DNA from: Ectocarpus siliculosus
Lineage: Eukaryota; Sar; Phaeophyceae; Ectocarpales; Ectocarpaceae
Direction of reading: 5' to 3'
DNA length: 59,852 nucleotides
Assembly (NCBI GenBank): GCA_000310025.1
Contig: FN648631.1
Span: forward strand, 41,208 to 101,059
In this document: positions 1 to 10,251 of the stretch, in pieces
Layout of the letters: each line of letters opens with the position of its first letter
How positions within the stretch are numbered: the stretch's first letter is position 1
The notes under the pieces: generated by a model
The model's input: only the letters and a program-made list of their open reading frames with translations
The model's database searches: none
What the model was told of the DNA's origin: nothing
Translations under genes and position numbers: made by a program

Positions 1-430
1 GGATTTTGGCAGGAGGAACTGCCCTTCCCCCTTGGGGTGGGCCAAGTCCCCCCCCTTTTTGTCGTTTTCCTTCCTGGGAACGGGGGGGGGGGAGCGAACG
101 AGCAAGTAGAGCTACTTCCTTCCCCCATGGGCTGCAGGGGACTCCGGGGGGGAAGGGGGGGTCCAGTGGGGAAAACCAGCAGGGGGGGGGGGCCCGCCCA
201 GGGAACCCGGGACCCCCCATTTCCATTAATTTTTTTTCATGCCCCCCGAACGGAATTTGAGTCCCCTAATGGGTGGAGGGGGCAAGTTCATTCCCATGCT
301 TTTTTTGTTATGCCCCCCGTTTTGAAATTACGGGCTGTAACAAGTGGATTTTTCAAGGGGATGGGGTTTTTTTCCGTCAACAAGAGTTTTTTCCCCAGGC
401 CCCGGGTTTCAACACCCCCCCCCCCCCCCG
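1..430. other. Low-quality window edge with inflated homopolymers
   Basis: This stretch is crowded with runs of 8-14 identical bases (G runs near 81-92 and 181-190, a C run near 413-429) that are not seen elsewhere in the window. The minus strand of 1-73 still spells the next exon of the neighbouring UGPase gene, but with substitutions and one extra base inside the G run at 48-55, which breaks the frame. I read it as the unreliable end of a contig or an unpolished consensus rather than a real mutation. Positions 74-439 would be intron of that gene. Confidence 0.6.
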
Positions 431-3400
431 CCGTCTTACCGCTCGCAGCACTCCATGAGGAAAGGCTTGTCGCTGGTGGCGAAGTATGCCAAGAGGTCGA
501 GGTCAAGGGTAGCGCCCAGGTTGTCCGAGTTAGACACGAACATGTACTTGATCCCTTCTGCCAAGAGCTGCGCACCACGAACGAAAAAAAAACAAGAGAT
601 GATGATGGTTGGTGATGGCACTGCTGTGCTATAATAGTGGTTTGTGGTGGCGGTGCTGGCGGGTCGTATTGGAAATAAGCCAAGAGTTGCTATTGTAGGC
701 TTCATGTAGTCGCTGTTGATGGCATCTGCGAACAAAACGCCGTTCTCATCCCTTCCAAAGATGCCCGCGAAAGAGCTTGACTGACCCCAGTGTTGGACAC
801 AAAACCCTGTTGCAACAGGCAAAGACAACGAGCTTGCATCTATTCTTGTTGTCATTTTTCCTCCCACTTTCCCCAACAACTGCAACGGCAACCGAGTAGC
901 AGCGACAATATCTGGCAACAACTGACGACGACAACAACAACAACAACGGCAACCACAACAGCAGTGTCGCTAACCTCATCGAGCTTGCCCGACCCGGAGA
1001 GCGCGGCGTAGAGGTCCCCGTGCCCAGGGGGGCACCACTCCTTGGCCGGGTTCGCGGACCACGCCGCAGGCTCCATCGTGTTGACATCCACCTTCGGGAC
1101 CTTGTTCTGTTCGTTTCGGTTTCGTTTTAATCAAAACGCAAAGGCCAGGGCAGACGGCCGAGGCAACAGGGAGAAGGCTTGAGGGTCGGGGCGCACAGCA
1201 GCTTCATTTGAATGAAAAAAGTGCGTTGTTCTGTTTTTCAAGACTCGACGAAGGTTTTATCCCAGCGCCGGTTTGCAAGGAAGATACCGGAGCTGTCGTG
1301 CGCAACCGCAAGGAAGAGATCAATCGTGAGGCGCGCGGAGGCGATGCCGCTGGTTGCCAATGGTCGCCCCGGTGGTCTAATTGGTAGCCTCGTAACCTTC
1401 TAGAGGTCAGGTCAGGGGTTCGAATCCCGGCGTAGACGAGCTTTTCTTGCAAAGTGAGTTTTTCTCTCGCTTCCGCTCCTGGCCAAGTGGATAGCGCTAG
1501 TTCGTGTGTACACAGAGGGAAGAGAGTGCTGAACTCTTCTCGCATTAAAAATTGAAGGCGAAGTACCGCAGGAGGGGAGGGTAGAGAGAGGCTCTTCTGT
1601 GTGACCACGGGTTGGAATAAACGGCACTAGTGCTGTGAGCGCTGATTTGAAGTGAACAAAAAAAAAAAAAAAAAAAATGTGTACCGCTTAGCCAATTCCT
1701 GGGTGTACGTGTACCGAAATGACGTGTAGCATATCAAAGTGAAACATATGCACTCGATGTCGTAAACGATACGATATTTCGATTGGATACGTATCGTTCA
1801 TACAATTCGACACATACATGCAACGGTAGTGTACATGCGCGTGCGACCAGCTAGGAATCATCGCTCGCAACGCAACACACATGTACATAGTGGGCATTCT
1901 CCCGCCTGCTTACGCCTACAACCCTCACCTGCACGAGCTCGAGGTTGGGGTCGTTGGCAAGCTCCGGGTACTTCTTGAGGAACTCCAGAGTGTCCTCGGA
2001 GGTGCTGAAGGAGTTCATGAGCATGAACCGGACGTTGCTCTTGAAGGTCTTGCGCATCTCGATCACCTGGGGGTGGGGGTGGGAACGTATCGGTGCGCTT
2101 CTTCAGCCGCGCTCCTTGCGGCAGACGCACACCCAACAAAACAAAAAAAACACAGACATCCCGCATTTCAAGACCTGACGGAATCACAACACAACACATA
2201 TCTAGCTCCTCTTCACTCCGCAGACCCAGGCCACTGTGGTTGATGGGAAACGCAATAGCAACGACACTGCTGCCAGCGCAGTCACAACGCCACAACAGCA
2301 GCAGCAGCAGCAGCAGCACAAGCGGCAGCAACGCCGTGCAGCCGATGGAATGCACAAACGGAGCAACCACGAGGAGGAAGCGCGGGGGGGACAGCCGCGG
2401 ACGGACAAGCGAGCGCACGCACACACCTGCTTGGCGGTGAGGTCGAGGAAGCTGTCGTCCCCCTTCACCGGGAGGAGCGACTTGGCCTTGTCGAGTCCCA
2501 TGGAGGTACCCAGGCCGCCGTTGAGCTTCAGCACCACGGTTTCCGGCAGGTAAGCCTCGCCCCCGCTGCATTGTTATGTAGTTCGGGGGTTCGGTGTTCA
2601 ACATCTCGAGCGTTTCGGAATATTTTTTTTTGCGGTCTACTGTTTAATTCGTCTTTCGGGCAAGCCTCGGGATCGGAGCGGGTAAGGCAACTGCCGTTCC
2701 CTCGCCATGATCACGTCACCACGCACGACAGCACGCAAGAAGCGGTGTCATGAAAAGGTATGCCATGCGGAGGAGCCTGGGTTCTTATGCGCCGACAGGC
2801 TTTTGATTTCGGGCTGTGGTTTCGAGGAGGCAGGTGGTGTCATAGCAGCATTGAGAACGAACGCGTCGTCGCACGTCATCGCTTTACCACCGTGTCGCGT
2901 GAAATTGTTCACGGCACCGTCCTTGCTGTGTGAAGAGCTACTCTCAAGAGCTACTGTACCATCACCATTCACGCGTTTGTGATGAATAACTCTTAAGTGA
3001 AAAATGACGCACCCCCTTTCCTTCCAAGGTGAGGCCAATTGTCGGCTGACCGTTTCGCTGGATACCGTAACAAGGCGGAGAGATGGCACCCCCCCTTGAC
3101 CCTATGCACGCCACCGTCAACCGGGCAAGGAAAACTACATGACTACTGCCGTACGCTGCTCGGGAAATCGTAGAAACACAGGTTGTCGTGCTAACGCTGT
3201 GAATGAATTAATTCATACGCGAACTTACATCACAACGTCTATGCGATGGTTGTGTTTTTGCTATGGAAAAGGGGGGGGGATGAACTCACGTGACCTTGCC
3301 CTTGATGTCGCCCTCGAGGTACGGTACGTCGGTGGCGGGATCGATGGTAGCTTCCTCGATCATGCCGGACGATCCAGAGGACTGCGTGCGTTCCCGCGTC

Positions 3401-5038
3401 AACCCCGACATGAGCGGCCGAAACCATGTGCACAAAAAACAAAAAATAATGCACAAACGCAGCAACTTAACTTATGTACGAGGTTGACGAGGTGCGAAGG
3501 TCGGCTGAAAACCTCGTGTCGACTTTGTCAATGCCTGCTCCACCTCGCATGATAGTTTATTATGCGTAGGTGCGACAGCGACGGCCGTGAGAGAACAAAA
3601 GGGCGGGATATCACCCGAGACAACACGAACTCAACCCATCCGTTGTTTACGGTGCAAGAGGTTGTCTGTGAGTTTCTTCGCCAAGAAAAACATTTGTACC
3701 TACTAACGACGCAAGAGCAGCTTCCATAGAAGGTTTGCACGGAACACGGCGGGTTTTGCTGCTGTATGCAATGAACAACTGCTGCTGGTGTGCTTCTGTT
3801 GGGGACTACCTGCTGTGTGTGTTCAACTATCATCGACCGCGATAATGGTAACCGGCTGACCCATGAAATGAAAAGACTAATTTAGTCAGCAGTCAGCAGT
3901 AATCAAGTGCCACATGTATCTAAAATAGATCGTCTGTCGCCAACAAGCAAGCTGACACGTTCTCTCTCACCAGCGCGGCGTAAGAGTTCTTGAACGCCAG
4001 GATGGCCGCAGCGCTCAGGTTTTCCGCCTTCATCTTGTCCTGCCGTGTGAGCAAACGGTAGCGCGGAACGATTTGACGAAGACGGCGACAACAGTCAGCA
4101 GCAAGATGTTGTGCATGTCAGCGGGGAGACGTTGCACGACAGCGAAACACACGAACATGAAAACACAATTTTGTGGGAAATGTCGCCGCCATTTTTTGCT
4201 GGTGGGGCGAGAGCACCCGACCCACCGTGTTCCCTCGTGGGTCCAGTGCGGCCTAACTTGGAAAGAGACGCTTGTGCATGTATATGACGTGCGCCTAACA
4301 TCTACCTTCAGGGTCTGTCTCGACGCAACATGATGAAAAGAGCAGCGGCGGCAGCAGTCGTGCGCCGGATGACACGCAGCCGTGAGCGGCATGCGCACAT
4401 CAGAGAAGAGAGAAAAACGTGCAGTTTGTCCGCAAGACTTTTCGCAAGCACGCAACACCATCTCCAGTCGGAGCATGGCTACGCATGTACGCGGCAGTGG
4501 TAGGCTTGATATGCTACCGACGGTAGGGGAGAGGCGAGAACGCGGGCGAGAGGTTCGGTGTGCGGGAGGAGCAAGCGGCGAGATCTCATGACAATCGGAA
4601 GAATATGAGATGCGTTTTTCATGTTTGTAGGCTGACGCCCGGTGACGCGCTGCAGTGTGTAGTAGCGGTTTGTATTTGTATGGCGCTACTTTCTCACGTT
4701 CACGCGCACCTGGGCGATCACCGCCAGCACTTTTGCACCGTTTTCTCTCATGGGGCACACGGGTCTCAACTGTAGGGCGTCATCGGGCGTGTTGCTATCC
4801 CGCCTGATCCATCATCACATGCAGCCGCGGAAATCCCGTCATGTCTGTCCAAAATAGAGGCAGCTGTTCGAGCCAATACGGGCCGCATACATACGTGGGC
4901 GCGGAACACACGCGCATTATTCTTGCACCACGCAATCGATACCAAGCCGAGCCGCTGCGGCTGACAAAAGAAGGCGCGAGAGCCAAGCCTCCTGCTCACC
5001 TCAAACATCTTGAACTTGGCCGCGGCCTCGGGAGTCAT
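1..5038 (-). CDS. UGP: UTP-glucose-1-phosphate uridylyltransferase (UDP-glucose pyrophosphorylase), 5' half, spliced
   Basis: The enzyme makes UDP-glucose from glucose-1-phosphate and UTP in the cytosol, feeding storage glucan, trehalose and wall polysaccharide synthesis. Proposed coding exons in transcript order are 5038-5000, 4039-3971, 3381-3290, 2565-2427, 2066-1929, 1106-975, 567-440 and 73-<1, all GT-AG with matching phase. Family landmarks appear in the right order: EAAAKFKMFE; KMKAENLSAAAILAFK; the nucleotide-binding loop KLNGGLGTSMGLDKAKSLL in 2565-2427; LMNSFSTSEDTLEFL; EWCPPGHGDLY; KYMFVSNSDNLGATLD; and a damaged version of ENDKKGGHLA at the left edge. About 270 residues are visible of roughly 500 usual for the family. 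The start is the first ATG after an acceptor at 5045, so an untranslated or short coding exon may lie further up. It is divergent from the choline kinase gene. Identity is firm; the exact start is not. Confidence 0.93.
1362..1677 (+). mobile_element. tRNA-derived SINE, copy 1, in a UGPase intron
   Basis: The 5' part is tRNA-like, with an A box TGGTCTAATTGG at 1373-1384 and a B box GGTTCGAATCC at 1417-1427, but the acceptor stem does not pair, so it is not a working tRNA. A body of about 230 bp follows, then a run of 20 A at 1658-1677. The body shares CTTCTCGC plus an A-rich stretch, ACCGCAGGAGG and TGTGACC-CGG-TTGG blocks, in the same order, with the copy at 52782. A second A-box-like sequence, TGGCCAAGTGG, lies near 1482. 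It is inserted in the intron 1107-1928 in antisense to the host gene. I could not identify a convincing target-site duplication. Confidence 0.82.
2296..2318. repeat. CAG trinucleotide microsatellite in a UGPase intron
   Basis: About eight near-perfect CAG units lie in the intron 2067-2426. A second, ACA-type run lies at about 931-947 in another intron of the same gene. Both are non-coding under the exon model given for UGPase. Confidence 0.85.
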
Positions 5039-5044
5039 TTCGAC

Positions 5045-5840
5045 CTGCAGTAGGTTAGGTTGGGGCAAAGCGGGCGAAGGGGTTGGGGGTGACAGACGTT
5101 GCCGGCTCGCTCTGCTCGGTCCATTCGACCATGATCGCTTTGCTCGTGAACAAGACGTCGGGGGACCGGGTGCGTGCCGTGCGAACCATAGGGCCATCGC
5201 CGTCGCGTCTTCACGGGGAAAACGGGGGTGGGATTCGAGTCCGAAGTCAAAAACGGCTGTGTTTCAACCTTAGCAAGTGGCGGGTACATGCACCCCCTCT
5301 CTGTGTGCAGCTGCTCTCTCTGTCTCTCTCTCAGGACTCATCAAGGTCCTCACCGACATAGTGTTGCTGCTCTCGCTGTTGGTGGGGCTGTAGTACGTCC
5401 GGTAGAACAGCAGCGCAGCGAGCAAGACGAGCACGTGCACAGCAGAATAAATCCTTTGAGAAGCGATGATTGTGCCTTGTGGGGGTGCCTGTCTTCCTCC
5501 GTGTTAGGTCACGCTCGGTGTGATGATGTCAAAAGCTGTGGGTGGCAGAATTTTCTTGCCACGATGCCCGTGGTTCCTTTTTTTTTTTGCGTTTTGTTTT
5601 TTTATGTTTCTTAGCCGACGGGACTGTTAGCTTTGGTCATCATCGTCCACCGTGTACCACAACAAGCTCCCGCTGCCGTGCTCTGCTCGTGGTGTCTGCT
5701 GCTACCTATTGAAAATCAGCATATGGACAGCGTGGTTTTAAGGCACGAGTCCGTTGTACGCGCGCGCGATAAAGAGAGAGTTGTGTGCACGAGGAGGAAG
5801 GGCTTCAGGATAAACACCGGGGCGCCAATAGGGATATAGC
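5045..5840. promoter_or_regulatory. Divergent promoter region between UGPase and choline kinase
   Basis: The two coding starts point away from each other across about 0.8 kb, so both promoters, and any untranslated first exon of UGPase upstream of the acceptor at 5045, must fall here. I see no convincing TATA element. There is a T-rich run near 5578-5602 and a short CT-rich tract near 5318-5334. The assignment rests on gene geometry only. Confidence 0.45.
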
Positions 5841-8800
5841 ATGGCAACCGCAGCCGCAGCTCGAGAGGCAATGCCCCTGGTACGTCTGGATCTTGGGAGC
5901 TTGCCAGAGGCAGGGGCTTCGCTCTCGGAACATGTGAAGCTGGCAGCTTTGAGGTGAGCGCTTCGCCGCCTGCAATGGTTTGCTCGACAAGGGTTACGGG
6001 AGGGAACTCTGTACAAAACAGGACACGTGACAGCAGCGGCACAGCTCCAGTACCAAGTACCCTCGGGCCTCGACTTTGCATGAAGAGAGTGCCGGTTGTC
6101 CTTCCGGTCGACATTTCTTGTTCTTGGCACGATCTTCGTCGGGGAAGGCTGCTGCTTGTAGCATACGCACACCAACAGCAATTAGTCTGTGCAGCAACAT
6201 CCTCGCGCCGGCAAGGTACGGCATACGACCATCCCTCCTTAGCTCAGGGAACAAGGCCCACAGGTCCTCATCCCCGGACGCCTCACTACCCCAATCGCAC
6301 GCGGAACGCATACGTGTACGCAAATGCACGCACCTACATCAACCCCAACCAACAGCGCCCCCACCGCCCCCACCCACAAACCACTTCGGAAAATTTGTAA
6401 GAGCGCTTCGGGCAACGACGCCGGGATGGAGAGATTCCGAGAACGACCACGAGCGACGAGAGGAGATGGCCTCCGGGTTCTCCATGCGGGCGCTCACGGG
6501 GGGCATGACGAACACGGTGTTTCGGTGTTCCAAGCCGGGCGGCGAGAACCAAACCGTGCTTCTTCGGAGCTACGGCAAGGGGACGGAGGTTGGTGGCGTA
6601 GGGGGGGGTTGGCCCGGGCCACTGGTCGGGGTGGGGGACACAATTTACGTCTTGTTTCGGTCGATTGTGCGAAGAGGGTGTATCCATAAGACATGCAAGG
6701 TTTTGTGGCGTGTTCCTTCTCTCATTCATGTGTTTTTGGTGTCTAACGGCTTGTCCTCTCCCGCGGTTGCCGTTGCTGTGCTTCTCGCTACGTGCTGGGA
6801 CACCACAAGATGTTCTTCAGCAGAGAGGCGGAGCTGAGAGCGTTCAAGCTTCTGGCAGAGCGGGGGTTCGGGCCGGACTTGTTGGCAACGCTCGGGGACG
6901 GGCGCGTGGAACAGTTCCTTGAGGGCAGGGTACGCTGTTCGCAATCAACGCAACCGTATCAGAAGGGAGAGTCTAGGGGTCGATATGTAGCGCATTTTGC
7001 AACCTGTCGTGCAGCAGCTTCATGACCATGTGTCTGGTGGAGCAAAATGTTCGGCAACAGAAAGGTACGCAATGCGCAGTGCGGTGCCGTGCAGTGCAGG
7101 GTAGTGCCGCAACTTTTAGTAGGGTTTCATCCACCCGATGGGGTGGAAATCGTCTTGGGCTATCAGCTACCAATATGTTTGATCCTGGACTCTTCGTATA
7201 CGGCACCAAAAATGTCAGGTCGCGGAAGCCACACACTTTCGAAATATTTACGTCGTGTCACGGGTGGGGGGGTTGTCCAAACTTACGAAGTCGGCCACGT
7301 CCTGGCACACGGCTGTTGTTCCTTTCCGTGGCTTGCGTGTCGATGTCGACGCTCACAGCAGTGTGCTTTCATGTCCCGCATGCTTGCCCCTTTGTTTCCG
7401 TTTCTGCAGTCGCTGGGAGCGATGGACATGCGAAAACCTGCTATCTCCACCCTTATCGCAAGGTATTGTACACTCTTCGGACTGTTCTGTCGACCCTCTA
7501 GGCTTGTTCAGCCCACTCCCCCGCACAATCTTCAAGGTGACCCCGCTCCCTACCAGTGTTCTTGTGTTCCCAGCGATGGTGTCCAGGACGGTTCTCGGAG
7601 TGTGCTTCCCGTCTCATTGTACCCCCCCCCCCGAGCACCTGCTCCGCCCTGTGCGTTCGGCACGCACATGTTTCTTGAGTATTTGTTGATGGTTATCCCC
7701 CTGCCCGTGCCCAATCGCAGGCGAATGTCCGAGCTCCACGCTCTGGATATCGATGTCGGGAGCCGGACTCCTGTCATCTTCGGAGCACTTGAGGTACGGC
7801 AAGAGTGAGAGGTGTGATTTTCGGCCAGGTGTTTTGTCATGGTTGCTTCGTTGTGCTGGATCGGAACCCGGTGACTCCATCAGTCGCCTCTCTTGGTCAA
7901 GCGGGGTCGATTAGCGCGGAACGTCGAGGTGCTGGGTAGGGAGGCCGAACGTTGGGCCAAGACGACAACCGAAAGACAATGGTAATATCTGCATAGGGCA
8001 GCAGCAGCTACATCGGCCATTGGCTGTAGGCTTGTATCTTTCGCGCCACGATCCGCCTACCTGCACATGTTGCTAGAGCAGAACACCTTTGGTTTGCGCC
8101 CTTGTGTTTGTGACTGTGAGATTCCACCACAAGCCTAAGCCTAGCTCTGGCTCACCCGGCAATCCCCACTACCGAAGACGCGAGTTTTGGGGTCGGTCGT
8201 GGGATGTCATACCGTGTCTTGTCACATAAGCGCCGGCAGATGCGCCCCACCCCCCCGATTTCTCTCCTGTCCACTTACAAGATATTATTGCACATCGCCG
8301 ACTCTACAAACATATTGTCTCTATCTAGAGTTTCCACGCGAAAGCTCTGCAGCTTTGCGGAGACGTCCACGGCGGGGTGGACGTCGTAGAGCTCGGCGGA
8401 CTCGCGACCTTGCTACGAGAGCGATTGGAGAGCAGAGTGCCGTCCAAGGTAGTCTTCTGCCACAACGACTTACAGGCGAGCACCTTGTGGCTTGTTTCTC
8501 CAACTTGTTTGCGTTGTTCCGGGTGTGTTTGGAAGGGTGGTAAACTTTCGACCTTTGGTAGTCTTGCGCGCGTCGGGCTATTCTGGACACTTGGCGACGG
8601 GAAGCCGGAGTCGCGCCTGCCTAGACATTTGGTGGGCTTTGTGGCGGGGCTTGGAGTGAGGGGATACGGTCTATGGTGGTTGTCACATGGACATCATGTA
8701 CGTATCCTACCCATTCGCTCTTTTCAGGTGGTTGTTATCGATGACACCGTGCCGTGGGTGTGGTAAAGAGACTACGGTAAGGTTTAAGGACTGCGTTCCG

Positions 8801-10251
8801 CGGGGAGCTATCGTGACTTGCTCTGGGCGGCAGGTTTATTATTTGCAAAACTTTGCTGGCTTTTTTTCGGCGTCTTGGAGTGAGGACCCGTTGAAAGTTG
8901 CATCTGCGATGACTCCCCCCGGATCGAACGAAGGGGACAGCCCGCGCGCGCTGTTGTTAGGTGCGCGCGTCGTCCGTTCCCGGCCCACTCCTGACCACGA
9001 GCCCCCCGCGTACTGCTCCCCTGCCATTCCTCAGAGCGGAAACATCCTCTACAACGACAAGAGCAGTGCTTCCGCTAAGATCCCGCCGAAACTCTCCGGT
9101 CCTACGGAATCACCCCGGCCGGTTGTGTCCCTCATCGACTACGAGTACGCCGGGTACAACCCCCGGGGTTTCGACGTGGGGAACCACTTTTGCGAGTGGA
9201 TGGCGGACTATTCGACCGCCGAGCCTCACGTGCTGGACCTGGAGAGATACCCTTCGCCGCAGGAACGAAGAGCGTTCTCCAGGGCTTACCTGGGGGCAAT
9301 GAACGGGGTGAGTTTTATGAATGATGATGTGAAGCGACTCGTGCTTTAAGCGTATGTGCCCCCCTCCCCTCCTCCGTTTTTTTCGCGGGAACCACCATAT
9401 CAAGAACGTTCAATACTGCCAGTTCCGCATGGATTCAAACGTCGCTGGTGTGAGCGACGTTTCGCCCTTGATGTTGTCAGCAGGTTCCGCACGAAGAGGT
9501 AAACGCGGATGAAGTCGAAAACCTTGTCAAAGAAGCGGATGCCTATTCTCTGGCGTCGCACCTCCTGTGGGCTATGTGGGCGCTGCTGCAATCGAAGGCA
9601 AGAGAGAGCTCAAAGGGTTGTTTTTCTGTCGCGTTTGGTCGCGACGCGTGCAACGTTCTCTCTTCCTCGCACGAGAAACCCCGTCCTTGACAGCAGCAGT
9701 ATGCGTAAAGCAGGTACGTAGCACGATGGACTACCGCAATCATGCGAGTGAATGCACCGGGCGCGGCAGTGTTTTACAATCATTTCTCTGCTGGTTTTTG
9801 TGGTCCCCGATGGGATAACCTCGATAAGCGATACTGGACTTCACAACAGCGGCTTACTGATCAGCAGATCTTTTGTACAGGATCCGTAACGAGTAATGCA
9901 CGCAGATTTTTGCTTTACCTAGATTTCGGCGAATACCGGTTACAGCTCAACAAGTGGCCAGGAGCCACTTGTGATACACCCGGAAATCTTACGCCGGGAG
10001 CGGGGTTTCCTCGTGTGATTACGGTACTCCTTGGACATGCTTTCTATTTCTAACCTCGCTCGTCCGATCCCTCGATGATGTTTGTTGTCGAAATTTGCAC
10101 GTTCATCGACGTGCGACAGAGTGACGCCGCTGCGCCGGGCTTTGACTACCTCACGTACGCCGCGGAAAGACTCCGGGCGTACCGACGGTTTTCTGAGCCC
10201 TTCCTGCCTTCCCTGTCACCGGAAACGGCAGCAGTATCATCAGCCAAATAG
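5841..10251 (+). CDS. Choline kinase, complete, nine exons
   Basis: It phosphorylates choline with ATP, the first step of the CDP-choline route to phosphatidylcholine, in the cytosol. Exons are 5841-5953, 6402-6588, 6810-6929, 7410-7462, 7721-7793, 8329-8475, 9035-9307, 9481-9597 and 10120-10251. They sum to 1,215 nt (404 aa plus TAG) with every phase matching. Visible motifs are the ATP-loop segment LLRSYGKGTE (residues 91-100), the catalytic Brenner motif VVFCHNDLQ (HNDLQ 227-231) running into SGNILYND, the metal-binding SLIDYEYAGYN (Asp 266), GFDVGNHFCEWM, and SLASHLLWAMWALLQ before the C-terminal FDYLTYAAERL. GNHFCEW favours choline kinase over ethanolamine kinase, which usually has GNHFNE; dual activity is possible. 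Length is typical of the family. Introns 6 and 8 appear to begin with GC instead of GT. The start is the first ATG of an exon whose donor (GTGAGC) fits the phase of exon 2. Confidence 0.93.

Noticed and set aside
1362-1436. A tRNA gene
   Set aside because: A and B boxes are good, but the acceptor stem does not pair and the sequence continues into a SINE body with a poly-A tail. The same holds for 52782-52860.
1204-1608. 134-codon minus frame containing GIRTPDL
   Set aside because: This peptide is the well-known false translation of tRNA-like B-box sequence. Here it comes from the SINE.
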